Assembly: GCF_019127135.1 (NCBI RefSeq)
Contig: NZ_JAHOEA010000003.1
Span: 1 to 64,000, forward strand
DNA from: Segatella copri
GTDB lineage: Bacteria > Bacteroidota > Bacteroidia > Bacteroidales > Bacteroidaceae
Reading direction: 5' to 3'
DNA: 64,000 nt
Shown here: piece by piece, positions 28,362-38,444 of the stretch
Layout: each line of letters begins with the position of its first letter
How positions within the stretch are numbered: the first letter of the stretch is position 1
The notes under the pieces: generated by a model
Told to the model about the DNA's origin: nothing
Databases searched by the model: none
The model's input: the letters and a program-made list of their open reading frames with translations, nothing else
Position numbers and translations under genes: made by a program

Positions 28362-28419
28362 TGGCACGAAAACGCACTTTTTCTCGAAAAAAAGTGAGAA
28401 AAAGTGCGTTTTCGTGCCA
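28362..28419. other. 24-bp perfect hairpin
   Basis: TGGCACGAAAACGCACTTTT (first part of a 24-bp arm, 28362-28385) pairs with 28396-28419, loop 10 nt. It lies between the GH10 operon end and the next promoter, beyond the likely terminator. Confidence 0.7.
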
Positions 28420-28431
28420 TTTTAAGTAAAA

Positions 28432-28464
28432 AGGTCGGTCGTGTCTTCTCGACACAACCGACCT
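28432..28464 (-). terminator. Terminator of the xus-GH10 operon
   Basis: AGGTCGGTcGTGTC / GACACaACCGACCT, one mismatch, 5-nt loop, 107 nt after the GH10 stop. Confidence 0.6.
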
Positions 28465-28570
28465 ATCACGACTAACATCATTTCGGTTAATCCTTTATAT
28501 GATAAAACCTAAACTAATGTTTCTTTATATTAGATGGCGTGAGCCATAGGATAGGCTCACACCACAAATA

Positions 28571-30754
28571 TTACTTAGCATCATTCCAGTACTCTGGAGC
28601 ACCGAGACCAGCTGCGAAGCCACCATAGGTGTGCTTGCGGTAGTAGTCCTTGTCCCAAAGACCAGTAGGAGCACCAGCACGCCATCCGCTGTTAGCAGGA
28701 GAGTCTGTAGGACACCACTGACAGATACCCCACTGCTGAGCCTCAGGGATGATTTCGAAGTACTTCTTGATGACGAACTCATAAAGCTCACGCATCTGCT
28801 TGTGCTGCTCCTCAGTCATATCGTTGGTGTTTACACTCTTGCCTGTTTCATCCACATAACCCATATCCAACTCAGAGATACGAACCAACTTGCGAGAGTC
28901 AGCCATCAACTTCAACATGTTGACAATAGCATTCTTCTTTGACTCCTGAGTCTTAGGATTAGCATAGCAAGAGATGTGCATCTGGCTACCGATACCATCA
29001 ATCTTGGTAACACCATCAGCCTCCCAATCCTTGATCCACTGAATCAAGCTCTTGAGTTTGCCATTCTGATCCCAATCACTCTCCAAGTTATAGTCATTGA
29101 TGAAAAGCTTCAAATCCTCAGGGTTGCCATTGTGGGCAGCAAAGCCTTCACGAGCAGCCTTTACTGCAGTGCGAACATAGTCGAGGTCGCCAAGATAATC
29201 CTGCCAGTAGAAATTGCTGGCTGCATCCGCTGCAGATACATTACCACGAGTAGCCGACTGAAGGTCGTACTTACCATCACCATCTTTATCAGCTCCAGAA
29301 AGAGCCTCGTTGACAACGTCCCAAGCCTTTACCTTACCATCACAAGCTTCCATCATACCATCTACCCACTTGTTCATAGCCCAAGTCAAAGTATCCTTCT
29401 TCTCTTCATCTGTCAAAGGAATCTTATTTGCCTTCTTCATGTAGTAAACCTCGAAGTCATCGATGTAAATGGTACCCACATACTTACCAATGTTCAGCAA
29501 CAGACGTTTTGCATTGTCACCATTACAAGTAGTAGCAACATCCACTTCCTTCCAATCGGTAGTAAACTTGATGGTTGGGAAGTCGCCACAGCCCTTGTAG
29601 CCATCAGGATTCTGGAAACCAGCTCCAAATGAACCATCAACAGAACCCTTGATCTTCATCTTCAAATGATAATTCTTACCATTTTCGAAAACAAATCCTG
29701 GCTCATAGTTAATCTGAGACTCCCAAGCATTGCCTCTTGCGGTAACATTACCAACTTCGCAGACACCATTTACATTTGTTGGAGCCTTGTCCATACCCCA
29801 TCCACCGAGGCTTTTGTCATCATCGAAAGTAAGATGTCCTACGGAAACAGGGACTTCCATGACTGGAGCCTCAGAGTGAGTGAAAGTGACAGACTTCCAG
29901 TAAATCTTACCAGCAAAATCACCATGCTGGAACATAAGACCATTATTGTCCATGGTAGGAGTAACCTTCAGTAGAATCTCCTTGTAACCAGCATTAGCAG
30001 GAATCTTAAAGGTCTTCTGGTCTCCACCACCCCAATCGCCTACCTTGAAGTGAATGTTGGCATCCTCGTCTCCTTCTGCCTTGCAGACAATCTTCACGGT
30101 ATACTCCTGACCTGTCTTAAGTGCTATACCGTTTACCATCCAATACTGAAGGCGATAGAAAGGATCTATTTTAGCAGGGTTAGTGATAACCATGGCACCA
30201 TCCTTGTTCCACTCCGTTGTAACAGAAGCAGGAGAACCGGTCCAACTGTATGCCGTAAGGGTGGAACAATCCAAGTCGTAGTCGATCTTCTCAACCTTTG
30301 CTCCTGGATCCACCTTGATTTCCCTACCCTCAATCAAGCCATTCAAGTACTTCAAAGGCTGCTGAGAGTGCCATGCCAAAGTATGTCCATAAACAGAAAG
30401 ACCTGCGTTTGTGGCATTTTTAACATAAGTCTTAACCTTCTCGAAGTCCATGCTTCCATCATCTGCCACACAAGAAGCCATTTTCATGGCATTACCTGCC
30501 ACGGTCTCATTGAAGTTGCTATTGGTCAAGGCATATACTAACTCTTGTTTGTTATACTCATCAACCGTAGTTCCAATACCGAGATGGAAGTTTGGCTTGT
30601 CAGCAATGTAATCCTTGAGAGCATCATACTTTTCCAAATAGCCATATTCAGCCAACTTATCAGGACGCACCGTCTCGAAGTTCTGGTCGAAGTGGTCTGC
30701 ACATGAGGCCAAAAGCATGGCCCCAAATGCAGATATTATTATTTGTCTTTTCAT
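28571..30754 (-). CDS. GH10 endo-1,4-beta-xylanase lipoprotein with two CBM4-like modules inserted
   Basis: A 727-residue outer-membrane lipoprotein type: MKRQIIISAFGAMLLASCAD has a lipobox Cys18. The GH10 barrel begins at about 30 (HLGIGTTVDEY, GLSVYGHTLAWHSQ) and is interrupted at about 145-440 by two CBM4/22-like sandwiches (each ending in IYxxxVTF or IYIDDFEVYY). It resumes with KVKAWDVVNEALSG (acid/base Glu about 483) and ends with VRISELDMGY (nucleophile Glu about 628). The same insertion is known in surface GH10 enzymes of Bacteroides xylan loci. As last gene of the xus-like operon it should start xylan cutting at the cell surface. Confidence 0.93.
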   Translation of the reverse strand: MKRQIIISAFGAMLLASCADHFDQNFETVRPDKLAEYGYLEKYDALKDYIADKPNFHLGIGTTVDEYNKQELVYALTNSNFNETVAGNAMKMASCVADDGSMDFEKVKTYVKNATNAGLSVYGHTLAWHSQQPLKYLNGLIEGREIKVDPGAKVEKIDYDLDCSTLTAYSWTGSPASVTTEWNKDGAMVITNPAKIDPFYRLQYWMVNGIALKTGQEYTVKIVCKAEGDEDANIHFKVGDWGGGDQKTFKIPANAGYKEILLKVTPTMDNNGLMFQHGDFAGKIYWKSVTFTHSEAPVMEVPVSVGHLTFDDDKSLGGWGMDKAPTNVNGVCEVGNVTARGNAWESQINYEPGFVFENGKNYHLKMKIKGSVDGSFGAGFQNPDGYKGCGDFPTIKFTTDWKEVDVATTCNGDNAKRLLLNIGKYVGTIYIDDFEVYYMKKANKIPLTDEEKKDTLTWAMNKWVDGMMEACDGKVKAWDVVNEALSGADKDGDGKYDLQSATRGNVSAADAASNFYWQDYLGDLDYVRTAVKAAREGFAAHNGNPEDLKLFINDYNLESDWDQNGKLKSLIQWIKDWEADGVTKIDGIGSQMHISCYANPKTQESKKNAIVNMLKLMADSRKLVRISELDMGYVDETGKSVNTNDMTEEQHKQMRELYEFVIKKYFEIIPEAQQWGICQWCPTDSPANSGWRAGAPTGLWDKDYYRKHTYGGFAAGLGAPEYWNDAK

Positions 30755-30768
30755 AACTTATACGATCA

Positions 30769-31752
30769 TTAATTGTTATAGGTAAATGAGAACTCCTCCT
30801 TGGTTACTCCACTGCGCTGCCAAACGAGTTTCTCGTTGAGATTCTTCTTCACCCCACCAGCGAAGGTAATCTCAGCATTGAGTTCCATCAAGTCACGATA
30901 CTTGTTGTTCCAAGACAACAAGGCATCGTCTGCCCAAGAACCTGTACCTGTAGCCTTCACACCATCGGTAAGAGAAGTGATGGTACACTTGTCATTGGAA
31001 TCGAAGGTCAACAAGAGGTCAGCCTTCAAGATCTTACTGTCTTCCTGGAACTCTACAGAATAAACTGAGCTATTCAAGCTACGAGTATTAATCTGCACCT
31101 TAGATGCCTTCTCAATGTTATCGGTACTTGTATTGTGATTGGTCAACCACCAGCCACTATACTTGTTCTGATACTTCACGCAATACATCACATAATCCTG
31201 TGGAGCAGTCTCCCAAACAGAAGCATTGGTACGAGAGCCTGTTCTACCTTCCTTCAAAGTACCAGTAGCGATTCTATCGAAACCAGTCTGATTCTGCATG
31301 ACCAAAGGAATCACGTATGTATTCTTGACAGCATCAGGATCATTGAAGAAAGCATCAGTGAGCTGCACCTCAGTACCGCCCTGCATACCACCATTGAAAT
31401 TGAAAGTAGTGGTTGCGAGCTGATAATACTCAGCAGGCATAGCCTTCACAGGAGTTCCATCGGCAAATGTCAAGTGATCACACAAGCTGTTGTCAACGGC
31501 AACATTAACCGCTGCTTTTCTGCCATTGTATGAGCCTCCGAAGGTAGCCAAGATTTTGCACTTGTGCGCCTTGTCCAATGTTGTATCATACTCATCATCA
31601 CCCAGCACAATGGTACGAACTGGTGATTGATAAGCAAAGTAAGCAGTAGTTCCACCCTCGTAATCATCGAAAGTTTGGTCTCCATTCTCACATGCAGTGA
31701 AAGAAGCCATCAGTCCTAAGAGGACAGCTACCATTTTGATATAACGTTTCAT
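30769..31752 (-). CDS. Surface glycan-binding lipoprotein, DUF1735-like (XusE position)
   Basis: A 327-residue lipoprotein (MKRYIKMVAVLLGLMASFTACENG). The N-terminal part (YEGGTTAYFAYQSPVRTIVLGDDEYDTTLD) resembles DUF1735-type beta-sandwich modules; the rest ends in a lipocalin-like or sandwich region (AEITFAGGVKKNLNEKLVW). It lies between SusD and GH10 exactly where XusE is found in Bacteroides xylan loci. Binding of xylan is the likely role. Confidence 0.75.
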   Translation of the reverse strand: MKRYIKMVAVLLGLMASFTACENGDQTFDDYEGGTTAYFAYQSPVRTIVLGDDEYDTTLDKAHKCKILATFGGSYNGRKAAVNVAVDNSLCDHLTFADGTPVKAMPAEYYQLATTTFNFNGGMQGGTEVQLTDAFFNDPDAVKNTYVIPLVMQNQTGFDRIATGTLKEGRTGSRTNASVWETAPQDYVMYCVKYQNKYSGWWLTNHNTSTDNIEKASKVQINTRSLNSSVYSVEFQEDSKILKADLLLTFDSNDKCTITSLTDGVKATGTGSWADDALLSWNNKYRDLMELNAEITFAGGVKKNLNEKLVWQRSGVTKEEFSFTYNN

Positions 31753-31785
31753 AATCATTAGTCTTATTTTAATGTTAGTCGTTTA

Positions 31786-33579
31786 TTATTTCCATCCCTC
31801 GTTCTGCTTGAGATTACTATATTTCAAAATCTCAGAATAAGGAATTGGACCATAGAACATATAGTCATCATACTTACGCTCCTCTGCCTCGAAGGTCTTA
31901 TAGACGAAAGCACCAGTTGTCTCGTCTGTTGTGATGTTGATACCCTTGGCAGCCTCATTGAGATTAGCCTTCCAGCGACGCAAGTCCCAGAAACGATGAT
32001 TCTCGAAGCAGAGTTCCAGGCGACGCTCATTGCGAATCAACTCACGCATTTTCTCCTTGCTCTGTGCGCACTCTTCCAAGTATGGGTCTTCACCAAACTC
32101 GCCTACGCCAGCACGCTCACGAATTGCCTTGATGACATCGTATGCAGAATAGTCTGCTCCACCTACCTTAGCCTTAGGACCTTGAGCCTCATTGGCAGCC
32201 TCAGCATAATCAAGAAGAATCTCTGTCGTACGGATACGAGCATTCAAATGCTTCTGCTTGGTAGTTGAGTTAGGGTTGAGGTTGATGTCTGAGCGGAGCA
32301 ACTTGCGGAGATAGTAGCCAGTCTTGGTTGACTTTCCATTCTCCTTGTTAAGTCCATCTGTAGTCTTAGAGTCTGCCGCAGAGTTTACCTCGCCATCTGT
32401 AGAACCTATCTTATCGCCATTCACCAAAATGTAAGCCTTCAGACGAGGGTCACGGTCAGCATAAGGATCATTGGCATTATACTCAGAGTTTGCATCTGTG
32501 ATAGGATAGCCATTCGCCATTGGAAAGGCATCCACCAAGTTCTGGGTTGGGTTCACACGACCCTTACCATAGAGAGTTGGAGGATAGTTGTCACTCTCCA
32601 AAGAGTTGTTCTCATCAATGCCACCACGCCAGATTATCTCCTTAGGGTTCACAGAAGTTGCACCCAAGCCCTCGATTACGCTCTTGTTGTCGAACCACTT
32701 CCATCCATCAGGATCGCAAGCACTCAAACCACCGAAGTTCTTCAAGCAGTCTGCAGCAAGCTTGGCTGCATCCTCGTAGGTAAATGTACCAGCAGAGGCA
32801 TAAGCTGGAGATGCTGCCATGATAGCAACCTGAGCCTTGAAGGCTGAAATGATTCTACCATCAATCTTACCACGGTGGTTGTCACCGAAAGCACGGTTAT
32901 ACTCTGCATTGGAAGCACCTTCCTGTGCATACTTGGCTGGAACCTTGTCCTCATCCACATCACCATACTGCTCTGGGAGATACTTCAAAGCTTCATCGAA
33001 GTCGGACATAATTTGGTCAATGCACTCCTTGAAAGTGTTACGAGGCAAGTTGAAATCAGAAGAGGCTGTCTCTGATGCGAGATGGATAGGCACACCCATC
33101 AACTGACCATCTACCATACCGGCATGAGCACGGAGCAAGTAGAAAAGATGCAAGCCTCGCAAAGCATAGGCATTGCCCTTGTAATTGTCACAATACATCT
33201 GGTTGAGCACCGGTGTAGAATAAGACCACTGTACCTTGTCGCAGTTCTCCAACATCAAGTTGCAGTACTGGATGGCGTGATAGCGACCGTCCCACTGTGA
33301 CACAGGGTTCATGTTTGCATCCCAAGAACCAGTTGCCATCTTCTTGTAGTTATCAGAGTTGTTGTTGGTGACAGCATCATCTGTAGCAACGTCTGTAACT
33401 GGAGAATTGGCATAAGGCAATGCCAAGTATGCATTGTCAAGAATACCACGAGCAAACTGTGGATCCTTGTACATCTGGCTGATATCTTGGTTATTTTCCA
33501 AGGCTGGTTCAAACAAGTCGTCACAAGATGTGAGCGAGATTGCAACCGCACTTATCAATAATAATCTTGATAATTTCAT
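31786..33579 (-). CDS. SusD-like xylan-binding lipoprotein (second pair)
   Basis: A 597-residue RagB/SusD protein from ATG 33579, lipobox in ISLTSCDDL. SusD-type features: N-terminal helical TPR part (YHAIQYCNLMLENCDKV, ALRGLHLFYLLRAHAG) and C-terminal IRNERRLELCFENHRFWDLRRW, the family hallmark. It caps the SusC-like porin encoded 22 nt upstream. Confidence 0.9.
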   Translation of the reverse strand: MKLSRLLLISAVAISLTSCDDLFEPALENNQDISQMYKDPQFARGILDNAYLALPYANSPVTDVATDDAVTNNNSDNYKKMATGSWDANMNPVSQWDGRYHAIQYCNLMLENCDKVQWSYSTPVLNQMYCDNYKGNAYALRGLHLFYLLRAHAGMVDGQLMGVPIHLASETASSDFNLPRNTFKECIDQIMSDFDEALKYLPEQYGDVDEDKVPAKYAQEGASNAEYNRAFGDNHRGKIDGRIISAFKAQVAIMAASPAYASAGTFTYEDAAKLAADCLKNFGGLSACDPDGWKWFDNKSVIEGLGATSVNPKEIIWRGGIDENNSLESDNYPPTLYGKGRVNPTQNLVDAFPMANGYPITDANSEYNANDPYADRDPRLKAYILVNGDKIGSTDGEVNSAADSKTTDGLNKENGKSTKTGYYLRKLLRSDINLNPNSTTKQKHLNARIRTTEILLDYAEAANEAQGPKAKVGGADYSAYDVIKAIRERAGVGEFGEDPYLEECAQSKEKMRELIRNERRLELCFENHRFWDLRRWKANLNEAAKGINITTDETTGAFVYKTFEAEERKYDDYMFYGPIPYSEILKYSNLKQNEGWK

Positions 33580-33601
33580 AATTTTATTCTTTTTATAAAT
33601 C

Positions 33602-36436
33602 TTAGAATGATACCTTAGCACCGATGCTATAGAAGCGATTCAAAGGTGCCGAACCTGAATTGTTAACATTCATCTCCAGTATCTTGCGCTCCTTGGCGAT
33701 GGTCAGCAAGCTGTTACCATTTACAAAGAGTTGGAGACCGCGAACGAAGCTCTTCATGAACATTGACTTAGGGAAGTCGTATGTGAGCTGTACCTTCTGC
33801 AGGTCGAAGCGGTCTGTAGAGTACATCCAGAAGTCTGAATTCTGGTAGTTATTGGTACCAGCCTCTGTGGTCAGACGTGGGAAAGTGGCTGTGGCTGCAG
33901 TCTCCTTGGTCCATCTACCACGCATCTCTGCTGTATATTTGGCATCACCGCCTACCCAGTAATAGGTAGAGTTCTTAACAGCCTTGGCACCAAAGTTACC
34001 TGTACCGAGCAAGAAGAGAGTGAAGTTCTTGTACTTCAAGGTCACGTTCAAGCCGAGTGTGTAAGGTGTGCCATACCATCCACCCTTGCCCAGGTAAACC
34101 TGGTCCTTGCTATCGATAACGTTATCACCATTCTGGTCCTTGTACTTCAGGTCGCCCGGACGGATGGTTCCGCCAATAATCTGGGTTGGAGAGTTCTTGA
34201 TATCATCCTCATCCTTGAAGAAGCCCTCACACTCGTAACCCCAAATGGCATCGAGAGGCTGTCCCTGACGATACTGGTAAGCATCAGCATACTGTGAGTC
34301 ATCACGCTTGGTAGCCTCAGTGGTATAATAAGTAAAGTTTGCACCTACACCGATGCCTAACTCACCAATCTGCTTTTTATAGTTCACACCCAAGTCGAAA
34401 CCTGTACGCTTATCCTCATTGTAGTTCATATATGGTATGAATGAAGACTCCGGATAGTAGCTAAAGAGATAGCTAGGCATCTGGTTGCGAGCCTGGATGA
34501 TACCATTGGTCCACTTTGACAAGAAATAAGATGCATCCAAGCTCAAAGACTTATCAAGCACCTCGGCATGAAGAGAGACTGAGAATTCCTTGCGATGCAA
34601 GTAATTGAAGTCTTTGTTCTCACCATGCTTTGACTGAACTGCTGAGTGACCAGAACCTCCGTTCCAATCCCACCAACCACCATTTTGGTATACACCTAAG
34701 TACATATAGTAGTTGTCGATACCCAAATCGGTCTTCAAGTCAGTATAGCTTGCGCTCAAGGTCAAATCATCAAAGAATGAATTCTCCAAGAACTTCTCCT
34801 TAGACAAGCGCCAACCCAATGTTGCTGATGGAGAGAAACCCAATCGGTTAGAAGAAGGCAACTTTGCAGACCAAGGTGTAGCCAAAGAGAAATCGGCATA
34901 ATACTTATGGTCGTAGTTATAAGAGAGCTGCAAGCCCATGTTGGCATTGCTTGTCTTATGATACTGACCAGAAATTGTCTGCTGATAACCGTTAGCCACC
35001 AACATGGCACTTACGTTGTGTACGCCATCGAAGGTGCGGTCATAATCAAAGTGCGCATTGAATGCGATGGTCTGGTTGTCGGTAGAACCAGAGATATTCT
35101 GCACACCAGACTTCTTATCCACCGTGCCATTGTTGTTAAGACCTACGATGACATCCTTGCCATTGAAGTTTGCCCAAGTTGGCTGGAAGGTAGCGTAAGT
35201 ATTATTAAACGATGTGGTATAGAGCGTAGCATAGTCGATGGCCACCATCGTGTGGAAGCTCAAGCCCTTGAGTACAGATGAGAGGTCGAAGTTGACACCT
35301 GCATCAAACTGGAACTGACGGCTATGATAAGTATTGGTACCAGAAGCATAGATGTCACCAAAGACATTACTCTGATCCAAGTTTGTACCACCCAAGAAGT
35401 ATTTGCCATCGATGATGTTGTTGGTTGCCCCAATCATGGTCAAGGCATTCTTCGCATTAGGGTCAATCATGTCAATCGGAATCAGCGGAGCCACACGGTT
35501 AGGACGGAAAGTACGAGCCAACTCCCAATACTTATAACTATTGTTGGCAGACTTAGAGCCATAATAGGTAGCATTGGCGTTCACGTAAGCCGTTATAAAA
35601 CTATTCAAGAGAATATCGACATTACCTCTCACGTTGAAGCGGTCTGTATAATCCTTCTTAGCAGCACCAAAGTTCAAGTTGTCGCCTGCACGGTTATAAC
35701 TGATATTGGCATAGAAGCGCGCACGCTGGTTACCACCTTCTATCTCTGCAGAAACCTCAGAGCGATTAAATGCCTTCTTGACATAATCAGAGGAATAGAA
35801 ATCTACGCTTGGATAACGATAAGGATTCTGACCTGACGCAAAGTTGTAGATGCTCTCCGAACTGTATGGAAGGTTGTTTGGGTCACCACCATCGTTGAGG
35901 AAAGCCTCGTTGTAAAGGCTCATGTACTCAGCTGAACCAAGATACTCAGGGAAAGCCTTGGCAACATTCCAACCTGTGTTGGCATTGACCTTCACTTTCA
36001 ATCCTTCTGTCACACGACCACGTTTGGTAGTAATCATGATGACACCATTGGCAGCGCGGCTACCATAAAGCAGAGATGCCTGAGCCCCCTTGAGGAAAGA
36101 GATGTCCTCAATCTCGTCAGGACGTACATTGTTTGCTTCACGAGGCACACCATCAATCAAGACGAGGGCATTAGAGTAACCCCACATGCCGTTGCCATTG
36201 TAACCTGCCACATAGCCCTGCATGTTATCAAGACTATAGGTATTATAGTTCTTCTCTGTCAATTCTCTGACATTGATACTACCGACACCACCGAGCACGT
36301 CAGTCTTCTGTACCTTCTTGAAGGCAACGTTGACCAATGCGCTGTCAGCTGTTTCCTGAGCTGACGCTGGCAACTGTGCAAGAAGTGCCGTAACGACTGT
36401 CAAAGCAGAGTATATTTTGTTTTTATTACTTTTCAT
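33602..36436 (-). CDS. SusC-like TonB-dependent transporter without N-terminal extension (second pair)
   Basis: A 944-residue outer-membrane porin from ATG 36436. After the signal peptide it goes almost directly to the plug (ALVLIDGVPREANNVRPDEIEDISFLKG, LLYGSRAANGVIMITTKRG) and a 22-strand barrel. The carboxypeptidase-regulatory-like domain and a clear TonB box, both present in the first SusC, are not seen. The same reduced form is known for the second porin of Bacteroides xylan loci (XusC). It imports xylo-oligosaccharides with its SusD lid. Confidence 0.9.
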   Translation of the reverse strand: MKSNKNKIYSALTVVTALLAQLPASAQETADSALVNVAFKKVQKTDVLGGVGSINVRELTEKNYNTYSLDNMQGYVAGYNGNGMWGYSNALVLIDGVPREANNVRPDEIEDISFLKGAQASLLYGSRAANGVIMITTKRGRVTEGLKVKVNANTGWNVAKAFPEYLGSAEYMSLYNEAFLNDGGDPNNLPYSSESIYNFASGQNPYRYPSVDFYSSDYVKKAFNRSEVSAEIEGGNQRARFYANISYNRAGDNLNFGAAKKDYTDRFNVRGNVDILLNSFITAYVNANATYYGSKSANNSYKYWELARTFRPNRVAPLIPIDMIDPNAKNALTMIGATNNIIDGKYFLGGTNLDQSNVFGDIYASGTNTYHSRQFQFDAGVNFDLSSVLKGLSFHTMVAIDYATLYTTSFNNTYATFQPTWANFNGKDVIVGLNNNGTVDKKSGVQNISGSTDNQTIAFNAHFDYDRTFDGVHNVSAMLVANGYQQTISGQYHKTSNANMGLQLSYNYDHKYYADFSLATPWSAKLPSSNRLGFSPSATLGWRLSKEKFLENSFFDDLTLSASYTDLKTDLGIDNYYMYLGVYQNGGWWDWNGGSGHSAVQSKHGENKDFNYLHRKEFSVSLHAEVLDKSLSLDASYFLSKWTNGIIQARNQMPSYLFSYYPESSFIPYMNYNEDKRTGFDLGVNYKKQIGELGIGVGANFTYYTTEATKRDDSQYADAYQYRQGQPLDAIWGYECEGFFKDEDDIKNSPTQIIGGTIRPGDLKYKDQNGDNVIDSKDQVYLGKGGWYGTPYTLGLNVTLKYKNFTLFLLGTGNFGAKAVKNSTYYWVGGDAKYTAEMRGRWTKETAATATFPRLTTEAGTNNYQNSDFWMYSTDRFDLQKVQLTYDFPKSMFMKSFVRGLQLFVNGNSLLTIAKERKILEMNVNNSGSAPLNRFYSIGAKVSF

Positions 36437-36489
36437 ATATGATATGATATTTTCGAAGTTTATGTTTAAGAAAACACTCATCTATCGGA

Positions 36490-38430
36490 TTACCATCCTG
36501 GATTCTGACCAAACTCTGGATACAAGTAAACATCACTTTGCTTCAATGGCAAGAGATAGTGTTTCTCGGAGAAATCACGAGTAAGAATTGTCTTCTCGCT
36601 CCAACCAGTAACCTCTGCATCACGAGGATCTTTCTTGGTGAAGTCATAATTACCTACACGCTTAAACTCTTGTGAAGTCTTGATGTTATATGGATACTCT
36701 GTGAGGAGCAACCAGCGCTGCAAGTCGTTCCAACGGAAACCCTCGAAAGCCAACTCTACGGCACGCTCACGACGAACCTCATCCATAAACTTCTGCTGAT
36801 TTGCAGCATACTTATCAGCCACATGACCTGCCTCTACACGATCACGAAGCACGTTGATGGCATCGACTGCTGTCAGATTACACTTGTTGCTCTTGTAGTT
36901 GGCACCCTGTACGGCAGCACCTGCCTCTGCATACATCAAATAGATGTCAGCAAGACGCATATAAGGCAAATCGCACTGCAAAGCACCACCCCAGTTATAC
37001 ATTCCATCATACTTGTTAGCCTGGTGAGGAACCAACTTCTGGCAATAGTAGCCAGTACGGCAACCCTGTGATGAAGAACTACGCAAGTTACTGCCCGTGT
37101 ACATCTGAACATACTTGAACTGATAGTCAGGATCATCCTTACCAATCGTTGTATTGATATACTGGAAGCCATCAAATACGATATCATGATAGAAACGTGG
37201 GTCACGACCCTTGAATGGGTGTGTAGGATCAAAACCAGACTCAGGATCATCTAGAGGAAGACCATTTGCCATACCATAATAGTTGACATAGTTGGCTGTA
37301 GGCTGGTGAATCAACGCATCATGCTGAACGATTTCATTGATCTTGATACCCCAGTTCTTGGTAAAGTTCCAGTTAGAACCATTTGCGCCAATATAAGGAG
37401 CACGCAAGATAGCCTCTGTAGAACCTGGCTGTTTCCAACCCTTACCTGTGGTACGGAAGATGTCAGAGAAATTGGTCTTAGAATCTTCTGATGCCACATG
37501 GTCGTAAATGTTGTCATACTTATACTCTGCCAACGCATAAGGTGTACTGCCTGAATTAACCTGAGAAATAGCCTCTGCCAAAGCATCAGCTGCCTTGGCT
37601 GCAAACTCCACATTATATCTATAGGTATCACCATTCTTGGAAGCTCCTACCTCTGCACCAAGATTGTTTAAAGGAGAAGCCGCCCAAAGCAAGACCTTGC
37701 CTAAATAACCCAAGGCACAAACCTTTGTGATACGAAGGTCGTTCTTGCCCAAAGTTTTCTTACCAATAGTTGTCTTATCCCAATCATTAGGGAGAAGGTC
37801 GGCTGCTGCACGGAAATCTTCAGCACACTTAGTGGCACACTCTTGGAATGAAAGGCGAGGCAAAGTCAAAGCCTGGCTACCATCCAACACGGTATCTACG
37901 TATGGCATACCACCATAAAATTCCATCAACTCCTCATGCCACCATGCACGGAAGAAGAGCAACTGTCCCTTGATGATATTTTTCTCTTCCTGGGTACAGT
38001 TTGTCATCTTCTCTAAATTTTCAAGACCCAGGTTGCACTTACGGATGCAATACCAGGCATGCTCCAAAGAGTGACTGAACTTGTCTGTTGAAGTAGAGCT
38101 AAGTCCATCGGAATGCAAGAAACTCTGTGGGTCATTGTACCAATAACGATAATCACCCAAGTCGAAGTGAGCGGTCTCGTGGCTATCACCCAAACCAGTA
38201 TTCAAGATTTCATCCTCACCCCAATTGAAAGAACAGCACCAATAGTTGGACTCCTTGTTTGGAATACAGTTGTAAACCTCCTCTACAAAGCCTTGGAAGT
38301 TGGTGAAGTTCTTGAATGCCTCGTCAGCATTAACTGTAGAATCTGGAGTCTTGTCCAAATAGTCTGTACAAGAAGCGAATCCACAAGTAAGACTCAGAGC
38401 ACAAAAAAGATTTAATATATTTCGTTTCAT
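36490..38430 (-). CDS. SusD-like xylan-binding lipoprotein (first pair)
   Basis: A 646-residue RagB/SusD protein, lipobox LTCGFASCTDYL. N-terminal helices (HAWYCIRKCNLGLENLEKM, QLLFFRAWWHEELMEFYGG) and C-terminal RRERAVELAFEGFRWNDLQRW fit the family. Placed 14 nt after the first SusC. Confidence 0.92.
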   Translation of the reverse strand: MKRNILNLFCALSLTCGFASCTDYLDKTPDSTVNADEAFKNFTNFQGFVEEVYNCIPNKESNYWCCSFNWGEDEILNTGLGDSHETAHFDLGDYRYWYNDPQSFLHSDGLSSTSTDKFSHSLEHAWYCIRKCNLGLENLEKMTNCTQEEKNIIKGQLLFFRAWWHEELMEFYGGMPYVDTVLDGSQALTLPRLSFQECATKCAEDFRAAADLLPNDWDKTTIGKKTLGKNDLRITKVCALGYLGKVLLWAASPLNNLGAEVGASKNGDTYRYNVEFAAKAADALAEAISQVNSGSTPYALAEYKYDNIYDHVASEDSKTNFSDIFRTTGKGWKQPGSTEAILRAPYIGANGSNWNFTKNWGIKINEIVQHDALIHQPTANYVNYYGMANGLPLDDPESGFDPTHPFKGRDPRFYHDIVFDGFQYINTTIGKDDPDYQFKYVQMYTGSNLRSSSSQGCRTGYYCQKLVPHQANKYDGMYNWGGALQCDLPYMRLADIYLMYAEAGAAVQGANYKSNKCNLTAVDAINVLRDRVEAGHVADKYAANQQKFMDEVRRERAVELAFEGFRWNDLQRWLLLTEYPYNIKTSQEFKRVGNYDFTKKDPRDAEVTGWSEKTILTRDFSEKHYLLPLKQSDVYLYPEFGQNPGW

Positions 38431-38444
38431 TATATTATGCTTGT

